From Pelodictyon luteolum (GTDB taxonomy: Bacteria > Bacteroidota > Chlorobiia > Chlorobiales > Chlorobiaceae): a DNA stretch of 40,082 nucleotides. Of the stretch, positions 8,041 through 15,583 are shown one piece after another. The number at the start of each line of letters is the position of its first letter. The stretch's first letter is position 1. The position numbers and the translations under genes were made by a program. The stretch is taken from the NCBI RefSeq assembly GCF_001622165.1, contig NZ_LVWG01000011.1, positions 1 through 40,082 of the forward strand. Reading direction: 5' to 3'. A model generated the notes under the pieces. That model did not search any database. It was not told the origin of the DNA and saw only the letters and a program-made list of their open reading frames with translations.

Positions 8041-9882
8041 ATGGAGACAGCGACTGTTGATGCGTTTCTCATTGGCCTTGTTAGCGCCGTTTCCCTTCCG
8101 CTCGGCACTCTGACGGCAATGTTCTGGAGATTTTCTAATAAAACGCTTGCCATACTGATGGCTTTCGGCGCGGGTGCACTTCTTGCCGCCCTTACCGTAG
8201 ATCTTGTTGTCCCTTCGCTTGAAGAGGGCCTGTTCCCGATGGTTGCCTCCGGCTGCATTGCCGGAAGCCTCCTCTACCTTTCCCTCAACAGTGTTATCAA
8301 TAACCGGGGCGGGTTTCTGAGAAAGACCTCCACGACCCTCAGTTATTTTAATCATCGTCGCGAGCAGAAATTCACCCGTCTCGGAGGGACATTCAAGCGC
8401 ATTCCGTTCCTGAAGGACCTTCCTGAGGCGGAGCTTCGCCAGCTTGCTGCCATTACGCGCATGAAAGAGTATCCTCCGGGCGCACTGCTCTACCAGAAAG
8501 GGGATACTCATGCCAAGCTCTATATCATTGATGAGGGGGCCGTCCAACTGCTCGATCCACGCCATAACATGGAGCCGTTCCTTCGGCTGGGGCCCGGGGC
8601 CTCCTTCAGCCGTCTGGCCTTCATTACCGGTTCACCGAACGCAACGGCAGCGCGTACCGACGGATCCTGCACGGTATGGAGCATCAGGCAGGATGATTTT
8701 TTCAACATTCTGAAAACAACGCCGGCTCTCAGGGAAAAACTTTCCGGATTCCTTGCTACTTCAAATGAAGTGAAGGATTATCTCACTGAACGGCAGGGAA
8801 TGGATGCCGCCGGAGCATCTGCGTGGGCGGCCAATGCAGCCGCTTCGGTACTGCATGCGGAGCCGGTCAGCAGTGCCAGGCCCTCAATTGATGATCGGGA
8901 TCACCGCTCGACGGAACTGCTATGCGGGGCAAAACGGTTTCCCGTGTTCGAAAACATGCCCGAATCCATTGCTGAAGATGTTGCACGCCACATGCAGTGG
9001 CGACAGTACGATAAAGGTGAGGTAATTTACCGGTTCAGCGAATATGCCGACCGGCTGTACCTGATAGAATCCGGAAGCATCGAAATGATTGATCAGGCTG
9101 ATGAGGATCCTGAGCCGAAAACACTCGGGCCGGGAAACATCTTCGGTGCACTTTCAATGATCACGGGAGCCCATCATGCGGCAGCGGCCATGGCGGGAAC
9201 CGATACCGGCCTCTGGATTCTCAAACGGCAGGACTTCGATGCATTGATTCACCGCCACAGGGAGCTTGAAGAGAGGCTTGCCGCTTTTCTGGATTCTGGC
9301 AAGGCGAAAGAGTACCTTGAGCATCGGCAGAATTTCAATCCCGACATTGCGACCCAGTGGACAAGAAAAGCGCTTGGGCTTCTCGGCAGTTCCGGTCGGA
9401 GCCTGCCGACCGCCGAAGAGATGAATGCTCATTTGCGGGACCACAAGAACGCTCCGCTAGCCATCTGGCTGGGAATCTTTCTCGACGGCATCCCCGAGTC
9501 GCTCATGATCGGTGCAATGATGACTAAAATGCCGATGATCAGCCTTTCCCTGCTTGCAGGACTTTTTCTGTCAAACTATCCTGAAGCTCTCTCCAGTTCA
9601 GCCGGCATGCGCCAGCAGGGAATGCGCTCCGGCAATATTCTGCTGATATGGGGATCGTTGACCCTGTTGACCGGTCTCGGTGCAGCAACAGGCAACGTCC
9701 TGTTCCGGGGGGCCGATCCCTATCTCTTTTCGCTTACGGAAGGATTTGCAGCAGGGGCGATGCTGACCGTCATTGCCGAAACCATGCTGCCTGAAGCATA
9801 CCTCAAGGGGGGCTCCGTCACCGGTCTTTCAACGTTGCTCGGCTTTCTTTGCGCCCTTTTGTTCAAGTATATAGGAGGGTGA
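8041..9882 (+). CDS. ZIP-like membrane transporter with two internal cyclic-nucleotide-binding domains
   Basis: A 613-residue membrane protein. Residues 1-90 hold about three transmembrane helices (GTLTAMFWR, AFGAGALLAALTVDLVVPS). Residues about 120-245 and 300-430 are two cyclic-nucleotide-binding (Crp-like) domains: each has the PPGALLYQKGD or DKGEVIYRFSEYADRLYLIE start, a Gly-rich turn, and LGPGNIFGALS in the second. Residues 460-613 return to membrane helices with the ZIP-like signatures LDGIPESLMIGA and SNYPEALSSS. The ZIP core thus has regulatory domains inserted in its middle loop, suggesting metal transport gated by a nucleotide or other ligand (inference). The canonical metal-binding His residues are changed to Asp and Asn, so the substrate is uncertain. 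I chose the ATG at 8041; an upstream start would add 40 residues unlike the family. Confidence 0.8.
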   Translation: METATVDAFLIGLVSAVSLPLGTLTAMFWRFSNKTLAILMAFGAGALLAALTVDLVVPSLEEGLFPMVASGCIAGSLLYLSLNSVINNRGGFLRKTSTTLSYFNHRREQKFTRLGGTFKRIPFLKDLPEAELRQLAAITRMKEYPPGALLYQKGDTHAKLYIIDEGAVQLLDPRHNMEPFLRLGPGASFSRLAFITGSPNATAARTDGSCTVWSIRQDDFFNILKTTPALREKLSGFLATSNEVKDYLTERQGMDAAGASAWAANAAASVLHAEPVSSARPSIDDRDHRSTELLCGAKRFPVFENMPESIAEDVARHMQWRQYDKGEVIYRFSEYADRLYLIESGSIEMIDQADEDPEPKTLGPGNIFGALSMITGAHHAAAAMAGTDTGLWILKRQDFDALIHRHRELEERLAAFLDSGKAKEYLEHRQNFNPDIATQWTRKALGLLGSSGRSLPTAEEMNAHLRDHKNAPLAIWLGIFLDGIPESLMIGAMMTKMPMISLSLLAGLFLSNYPEALSSSAGMRQQGMRSGNILLIWGSLTLLTGLGAATGNVLFRGADPYLFSLTEGFAAGAMLTVIAETMLPEAYLKGGSVTGLSTLLGFLCALLFKYIGG

Positions 9883-9914
9883 GGGTGGGGCATGTTCAGG
9901 AATGTCACGAACAC

Positions 9915-9946
9915 AAAAAAAGCCTCTGAGTTGTATCAGAGGCTTT
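9915..9946 (-). terminator. Terminator for tRNA-Gly
   Basis: AAAGCCTCTGA and TCAGAGGCTTT form an 11-base stem with a 6-base loop, followed on the minus strand by a seven-T run. It lies just past the tRNA-Gly 3' end and may also stop transcription of the converging transporter gene. Confidence 0.8.
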
Positions 9947-9954
9947 CGTGTTCC

Positions 9955-10029
<75 letters not shown>

Positions 10030-10135
10030 GTTAATGAGCCATAAATATAAGGATATTTTCTTTTTGTGCAACTGGCTTGTGATTTTTCCTCACAATCTTT
10101 TTCTGTTGCCCGAAAGGCCCGCCAAGAGAGGCTCT

Positions 10136-11335
10136 TCAGAGATTAAGCTTTTCCATGATGGTCTCCATGTCTTTGTCGCCGCGTCCGGAGAGATTAACGA
10201 TGATGATGTTGTCCTTAGCCATTTCAGGGGCCCGGGTGATGGCGTAGCGGACTGCATGTGCCGACTCGAGGGCGCAGATGATGCCTTCGGTTTCTGCCAG
10301 CGTACGCAGTGCCGACATGGCATCATCGTCGGTGACCGAAGTGTACTTGACAAGGCCGAGCTGCTGCAGGTGGCAGTGCTCGGGTCCGACGCCGGGGTAG
10401 TCGAGTCCTGCCGATATGGAGTGCGCTTCCTGTATCTGGCCATCCTCGTTCTGGAGAAGCATGGTCATGGCTCCGTGGAGAACTCCGGGGCTGCCCATGG
10501 TGAGGGATGCGGCATGTCGCCGGTCAAGCCCTTCGCCGGCGGCTTCGACTCCGACGAGTTCGATGCTGCCGGCATCCGGGAGGAAGTCATAGAACATGCC
10601 GACAGCATTGCTCCCGCCGCCGATACAGGCGGTGATGACGTCCGGCAGGCGGCCCGCCTGAGCCAGAATCTGGCGGCGGGTTTCACGGCCGATGACCGAC
10701 TGAAAGTCACGCACAATCATGGGGTAGGGGTGCATGCCGACAACGGAACCGATGATGTAGAACGTTTCTTCCGGGTTGTTCATCCAGTCCCTGATGGCTT
10801 CGCTTGTTGCGTCCTTGAGGGTTCGTGATCCGCTTGAAACAGGGCGGACCTCGGCGCCAAGCAGTTTCATGCGGGCGACGTTGGGTGCCTGACGGCGGAT
10901 GTCTTCTTCTCCCATGTAGACCACGCACTGGAGGTCGAAAAGGGCGCAGACGGTGGCTGTGGCCACCCCGTGCTGGCCGGCGCCGGTTTCAGCAATGACG
11001 CGACGCTTTCCCATTCTCCGGGCAAGCAGCACCTGACCGAGTGCATTGTTGATTTTATGTGCTCCGGTATGGCAGAGGTCTTCGCGTTTTAGCCAGACCT
11101 CTGCTCCGCCGAGCATTCGGCTGAGTCCTTCGGCATGGTAGAGCGGAGTTGGACGTCCCACGTAGTCGCCGAGCAGTCCGTCCAGCGTGCGCTGAAATTC
11201 CGGATCCGTTTTTGCTTTCAGGTATTCCGCTTCCAGACCGGCGGCGTTCTGCATGAGGGTTTCGGGGATGAATCTGCCTCCGAACTCGCCGAATTTACCG
11301 GTGGAGTCTGGGGCTGAGTAGGCGGCTGTCGACAT
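10136..11335 (-). CDS. trpB: Tryptophan synthase beta subunit
   Basis: Condenses indole with L-serine to make tryptophan, using pyridoxal phosphate in the alpha2-beta2 complex. At 399 residues it has the usual length. Lys94 in [13 protein letters not shown] is the Schiff-base lysine, Glu116 in AETGAGQHG the catalytic acid, and [11 protein letters not shown] binds the cofactor phosphate. It belongs to the standard TrpB1 branch. I chose the ATG at 11335 (MSTAAYS); the only upstream option is a TTG four codons earlier. The gene stands alone here, divergent from lptD, with trpA about 11 kb away on the other strand, so the subunits are not co-transcribed. Confidence 0.95.
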   Translation of the reverse strand: MSTAAYSAPDSTGKFGEFGGRFIPETLMQNAAGLEAEYLKAKTDPEFQRTLDGLLGDYVGRPTPLYHAEGLSRMLGGAEVWLKREDLCHTGAHKINNALGQVLLARRMGKRRVIAETGAGQHGVATATVCALFDLQCVVYMGEEDIRRQAPNVARMKLLGAEVRPVSSGSRTLKDATSEAIRDWMNNPEETFYIIGSVVGMHPYPMIVRDFQSVIGRETRRQILAQAGRLPDVITACIGGGSNAVGMFYDFLPDAGSIELVGVEAAGEGLDRRHAASLTMGSPGVLHGAMTMLLQNEDGQIQEAHSISAGLDYPGVGPEHCHLQQLGLVKYTSVTDDDAMSALRTLAETEGIICALESAHAVRYAITRAPEMAKDNIIIVNLSGRGDKDMETIMEKLNL

Positions 11336-11434
11336 GGGTTTGTTCAATGGTTCTATGGCGTGGGATTGAGTAAATAATATCTATATTTAATAATTTACCG
11401 GCCAATATCACAACCCGAGAGACGCCTGAACTGC

Positions 11435-14119
11435 GTGAAGCTTTTTGACCGACAGATTACGGGACCGCTGAGGCGCCTGCTGCTGCTGGTCTGCCTTTCC
11501 ATCCCTGCCTTCGCTGTGCATGCTGAAGTAAGCGCCGAACAGGATTCTTCCTCCTCCCGATACGACTTCGTTTTCCCCGAAGAGAAGTCTGATTCCCTTG
11601 TTTCCGCGTCCGATTCCCCCGGAACGCCATCGCGCCCGGTGAACTATGCTGCCCGGGATTCTATGGTTTATCATCTTGATACCAAGATGGTCGAGCTTTG
11701 GGGCAAAGGCTCGGTTACCGATGAGGGTACAACCATCAAGGGTTCCAAGATCCTTATCAACAGGAACTCCTCCACCCTCACGGCATTCGGACAGTTCGAC
11801 AGCGAACATGTCCTTGAAGAGCCTGCGACTTTCTCTGATGCAGGAGGAGGTTTTGAGGGCGAAGCGATCACCTACAACTTCGATACCCAGAAAGGCAAGA
11901 CCTTCAAGGCATCTTCGGTTGCGCAGAATATCATTTTCAGCGGTAACGATGTGACGCGTCTTCCCGATGGAGAGCTGAGCATCAAGGGGGGCTCCTTCAC
12001 CACCTGCGATGATGAAGATCCTCATTACTGGTTCTCGGCATCCCGCATGCATGTTGTTCCCGACAGCCGCCTGCATGCATGGCCGCTGGTGATGTACGTG
12101 CGCCCCGAAATCTTTTCATACCGTCTTCCCGCAATTCCGATTCTTCCATTGCCATATATGGTGTTTCCCATCAGCTCGGGGCGGAAGTCCGGCCTGCTGA
12201 TTCCCCGCCCGGGAGAGGATGGGGGCGGGTTCATGCTCTCTGGTGTGGGTTACTACTGGGCAATGAACGACTATATGGATCTGCGTCTTGAGGGGGATCT
12301 GCACGCCAACAGCGACAGCCGCACGGCGGAGCGGTTCCGTTATGTCAAGTACGGGGACTATTCGGGTTCCATCACGGGCGAGCAGAAGACGGAGGGGCTC
12401 TCCAAAAACTGGTACTACAATATGGTGCACAGCCAGGTTGTCGATCCCACTACCAGCCTTGGTCTTAATTTCCAGTTTTACGGCGGTGAACGAGAAAGCG
12501 ACCTGAACTCGATCGACTCCGAATCCATCATCACCGAGCAGTCGAGCGCCTCGGCCTATATCGCCAAGACTTTCGACGACAACAACAGCATCGCCTCCCT
12601 CGGCTACAGTCGTTCGGAGGACCTGCGCAACAGCAGCTCCTCGCAGCGCATCAGCGCACTCTTTTTCCAGAACAGGCTCTATCCGTATCTCGATGCCGAG
12701 CCCGGCGACTGGCGCCGCGACGTTTCACTCAGCTCGGGGGTCTCCTACATCGGCGACTTCTCTAAGAGCACCAGTGGCAGTTCTAGTGATGGCTATGCCC
12801 TTAATGCCAATACCGAAGCCGGGTATTTCCACCGCTATTCCGACAACTTCAGCGCCCTGTATACCCAGGGTGTCAGCGTGCAGTCGATTGTGCCGGATAC
12901 TACACGTTACCCCCATGCCTTCAGTGGTTCGCGGCTGGTCATGCCGTTTCAGATGCAGTCGACCATCAACCGCCATTTCCACCTGAATCCTTCGCTGACC
13001 TTCAATCATTATGAACCCGATGAAGGCCAGGGCGACCCCTTCTCAAGCATGGTTTTCACTCTGGACGGTACCACCCGTCTCTATGGGCGGCCGATCGGGA
13101 CCGGTTTCCTCGAGAACCTGACAGGGATGACGGCGGTCCGCCATGTCTTCATCCCAGCCCTTACATACGCCTGGAACCCTGAGTATTCCGGGTCGGATTT
13201 TTATGACTCAGCCTACGACTGGGCCGACCCGCTTCGGTACGGCAGGTTCGAAAGCCCCATCTACACGGGTGTGGCTGCCGGACAGAGCACTATTGGTATC
13301 AGCCTCCGCAACCTCATTCAGGGCCGGTTCCGCGGCGGAGAGTATCCTTCGCCTGGTGCTGTGGACGGCGGGGATTATTCTCGTCAGTTACTTTCTCTGA
13401 CGGCATCAACGTCCTACAACTTTGCGGCCGACTCTCTTCGCCTGGCCCCCGTCACGTTTCTTGCAACGAGCAATGCCATTTCCGACCACCTGCTTCTGAG
13501 CACCGGCGGGATGTACGATTACTACAGCTACAATCCTGAGACGGGAGAGCGCATAGACCGTTCAAGTAGCGAGGATGGACATGGGCTGCTCCGATTCGTG
13601 AAGGGGTTCGTGAACATGAGCCTGAGTTTCGAGGGTGAACGGAAGGGCACCGCACCGAGATCCTCAGTGCGTGACAGTGGCGTGCCGTTTGTCATGAACG
13701 CCAATCAGGCGCTCTTTCTCGAACGGTTCAATATGGGCGATTTCGGCGACGTCGATTTCGGTATTCCCTGGCAGCTGCGCATGTCGATGTTTCTCTACAC
13801 CGACCATGACCCCAATAGAAGTTATGCTGCATCGTCTCCGTCATCAATGTCGCTCCTGAATGCCATGCTGAGGATCGGCATCACACGCAACTGGCAGGTA
13901 GCGGTCAATAGCGGTTATGATTTCCTCAACAACGATGTGGTGTTTCCGATGGTGCAGGTCAACCGCGACCTGCACTGCTGGCAGCTGAGTTTCCAGTGGG
14001 TGCCCTCTGGCGTGTTCAAGAGCTATTCCATCCAGATCGGTCTTAAGGCACCCCAACTCCGCGACATCAAATTCAGCAAGAAGGGGACTTCCCTCAGCGA
14101 GCTCAGTCAGGGGATTTGA
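11435..14119 (+). CDS. lptD: LPS assembly outer membrane protein LptD
   Basis: An 894-residue outer membrane protein. It starts with a signal peptide (LLLLVCLSIPAFAVHA, cleavage near residue 31). A periplasmic OstA/LptA-like jellyroll covers about 70-200 (MVELWGKGSVTDEGTTIKGS), followed by a long beta-strand-rich barrel with aromatic alternation to the C-terminus. It inserts lipopolysaccharide into the outer leaflet as the end of the Lpt bridge. The conserved IPILPLPYMVFPISSGRKSG segment near 232-251 marks the start of the LptD barrel domain. Translation begins at GTG (MKLFDRQI). The gene is larger than in enterobacteria (about 780), as I would expect for Bacteroidota/Chlorobi homologues. Confidence 0.85.
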   Translation: MKLFDRQITGPLRRLLLLVCLSIPAFAVHAEVSAEQDSSSSRYDFVFPEEKSDSLVSASDSPGTPSRPVNYAARDSMVYHLDTKMVELWGKGSVTDEGTTIKGSKILINRNSSTLTAFGQFDSEHVLEEPATFSDAGGGFEGEAITYNFDTQKGKTFKASSVAQNIIFSGNDVTRLPDGELSIKGGSFTTCDDEDPHYWFSASRMHVVPDSRLHAWPLVMYVRPEIFSYRLPAIPILPLPYMVFPISSGRKSGLLIPRPGEDGGGFMLSGVGYYWAMNDYMDLRLEGDLHANSDSRTAERFRYVKYGDYSGSITGEQKTEGLSKNWYYNMVHSQVVDPTTSLGLNFQFYGGERESDLNSIDSESIITEQSSASAYIAKTFDDNNSIASLGYSRSEDLRNSSSSQRISALFFQNRLYPYLDAEPGDWRRDVSLSSGVSYIGDFSKSTSGSSSDGYALNANTEAGYFHRYSDNFSALYTQGVSVQSIVPDTTRYPHAFSGSRLVMPFQMQSTINRHFHLNPSLTFNHYEPDEGQGDPFSSMVFTLDGTTRLYGRPIGTGFLENLTGMTAVRHVFIPALTYAWNPEYSGSDFYDSAYDWADPLRYGRFESPIYTGVAAGQSTIGISLRNLIQGRFRGGEYPSPGAVDGGDYSRQLLSLTASTSYNFAADSLRLAPVTFLATSNAISDHLLLSTGGMYDYYSYNPETGERIDRSSSEDGHGLLRFVKGFVNMSLSFEGERKGTAPRSSVRDSGVPFVMNANQALFLERFNMGDFGDVDFGIPWQLRMSMFLYTDHDPNRSYAASSPSSMSLLNAMLRIGITRNWQVAVNSGYDFLNNDVVFPMVQVNRDLHCWQLSFQWVPSGVFKSYSIQIGLKAPQLRDIKFSKKGTSLSELSQGI

Positions 14120-14144
14120 TTCCAGCCTGTTCGTTTTCTCTCTT

Positions 14145-15023
14145 TCAGGTTTTTTCAAGCGAATCAAGAATCACCCGAAGCCTCTCGTTGAAGGCTTCAT
14201 CGGCATCGTGGTGGATGCAGTGGGCCGCCTTCGGGATGATCCATGCTCCGGCCTGCGGCAGGAGTTCCTGGAATTCCGGTATGATTTTGTGCGGCGGCAA
14301 TGCTGTATCCTCCGCCCCCCATATCAGAAACGCTTTTCCCGTGTAGCGCGAGGGCTTTTCAAGGTCGTCGAGCCGGAAGTCGCCCGGTCTGCGTGAAGGC
14401 GACAGATAGGACCAGGATGCGCCCCGGTCCTGAAGCGGCCGGGTGAACTGCGTGATGAGCTTGAGGTTGACCTTCGCCTGGTTAAAGTAGGTCGGTGCCA
14501 GACTCTGGCTGACGCCGACGGGGTTGGCGAATGCGGTGAAGAGCACCTCGCCGATAAGGGGTGAACCGACCAGCCCGAAAAAGACGCTGTTCATTCCATC
14601 CATGGTGTCCCCGAAGAGTCCCGATGGGTTGGCAAGAATCAACGCTTCGATTTTTTCCGGACGGTGGTCTGCATACCAGATGGCACTGGCCGCTCCCATG
14701 GAGTGCCCTACGATGATGATACGCTGGAGCTTTTTCAGCTGCAGGAAAGCCTCGATCTGTGCTGCAAACAGCTCAAGGCTGTATCGCACATTAGGTTTTT
14801 CGGACCGGCCGAACCCGATGAGGTCCATCGCATAAATCCGCCGGTGCCCGCAAAACTCCGGGATGTTCAGGTTCCAGTGTTCGAGCATGGCTCCGTAACC
14901 GTGGAGGAAGAGTATCGGGGTGCCGGCGGCATCACCCGGTCCGTACTCCCTGTAGCGGATTTTTGCCCCGGTTTCTTCGCTGAGCTGCCAGAGGAAGTGG
15001 CGGTCTTTTTCTGTTTCCTTCAT
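14145..15023 (-). CDS. Alpha/beta-fold hydrolase
   Basis: A 292-residue soluble hydrolase. FLHGYGA near residue 40 is the oxyanion loop, GHSMGAAS near 106 holds the nucleophilic serine, [10 protein letters not shown] near 236 the catalytic aspartate, and [10 protein letters not shown] near 268 the histidine. The cap region (about 135-225) is typical of epoxide-hydrolase/lipase-like members, so the substrate cannot be predicted. It converges on lptD with 25 bases between stops and diverges from the Rrf2 regulator gene. Confidence 0.85.
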   Translation of the reverse strand: MKETEKDRHFLWQLSEETGAKIRYREYGPGDAAGTPILFLHGYGAMLEHWNLNIPEFCGHRRIYAMDLIGFGRSEKPNVRYSLELFAAQIEAFLQLKKLQRIIIVGHSMGAASAIWYADHRPEKIEALILANPSGLFGDTMDGMNSVFFGLVGSPLIGEVLFTAFANPVGVSQSLAPTYFNQAKVNLKLITQFTRPLQDRGASWSYLSPSRRPGDFRLDDLEKPSRYTGKAFLIWGAEDTALPPHKIIPEFQELLPQAGAWIIPKAAHCIHHDADEAFNERLRVILDSLEKT

Positions 15024-15063
15024 GGTATCGGCTGTTTAGGATACATGACGCATAAACTTTCTG

Positions 15064-15069
15064 TATAAT
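15064..15069 (+). promoter_or_regulatory. Candidate -10 box for the Rrf2 regulator gene
   Basis: TATAAT, a perfect -10 hexamer, lies about 80 bases before the chosen start of the Rrf2-type gene in a divergent AT-rich spacer. No convincing -35 box is seen at the right distance, so an activator may be needed or the match may be by chance. Confidence 0.35.
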
Positions 15070-15148
15070 ATACCGGTTGAGTCCCATTAATGAAGCTTAT
15101 ATTGTCAAGAGAATAGAACGGCTCAGTGCCATAGGGGACATTCGACGT

Positions 15149-15559
15149 ATGCTGCAGGTTTCCAGAAAATTCGAATACGGACTTCACGCGGTGGCATATC
15201 TTGCCTCACGGGGAGCCGAACGTGTCGTGACGGTTAAGGAGATGGCCGAGGAGATAGGTTTTTCTCCGGAGTTCCTTGCCAAGGCAATGCAGAGCCTGAC
15301 GAGGGCGGGGATAGCCCGTTCCGTACAGGGTGTAAAGGGCGGCTACCAGCTTGCCCGAAAGGCCGAAAGCATCACGGTCGCCGATATCGGCACGGCCATA
15401 GAGGGTGCCCCGCATCTGGTCCGTTGCGTCGTGAAGGCCGACAACTGCGAGATATACTCATCCTGTCCCCACCGCGGATACATGACGAGCCTTCAGAACC
15501 GGATCCAGGGCCTCCTTGCATCCACCACCGTCCAGGCCCTCCTCGATACGGAGACGTAA
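15149..15559 (+). CDS. Rrf2/IscR-family transcriptional regulator with three cysteines
   Basis: A 136-residue Rrf2 protein. The winged helix-turn-helix is MLQVSRKFEYGLHAVAYLA through FSPEFLAKAMQSLTRAGIARS, with the family wing motif GVKGGYQLAR at 61-70. Cys93, Cys100 and Cys106 (CVVKADNC then SSCPH) match the cysteine cluster that binds an iron-sulfur group in IscR, NsrR and RsrR relatives, so it probably senses iron-sulfur status, NO or redox. I chose the ATG at 15149 with AGGGGA upstream; an earlier in-frame start adds 24 residues unlike the family. It is followed by uvrA after 24 bases, so the two may be co-transcribed. Confidence 0.85.
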   Translation: MLQVSRKFEYGLHAVAYLASRGAERVVTVKEMAEEIGFSPEFLAKAMQSLTRAGIARSVQGVKGGYQLARKAESITVADIGTAIEGAPHLVRCVVKADNCEIYSSCPHRGYMTSLQNRIQGLLASTTVQALLDTET

Positions 15560-15583
15560 ACAACGAAACAAGAAGCACCGCTC

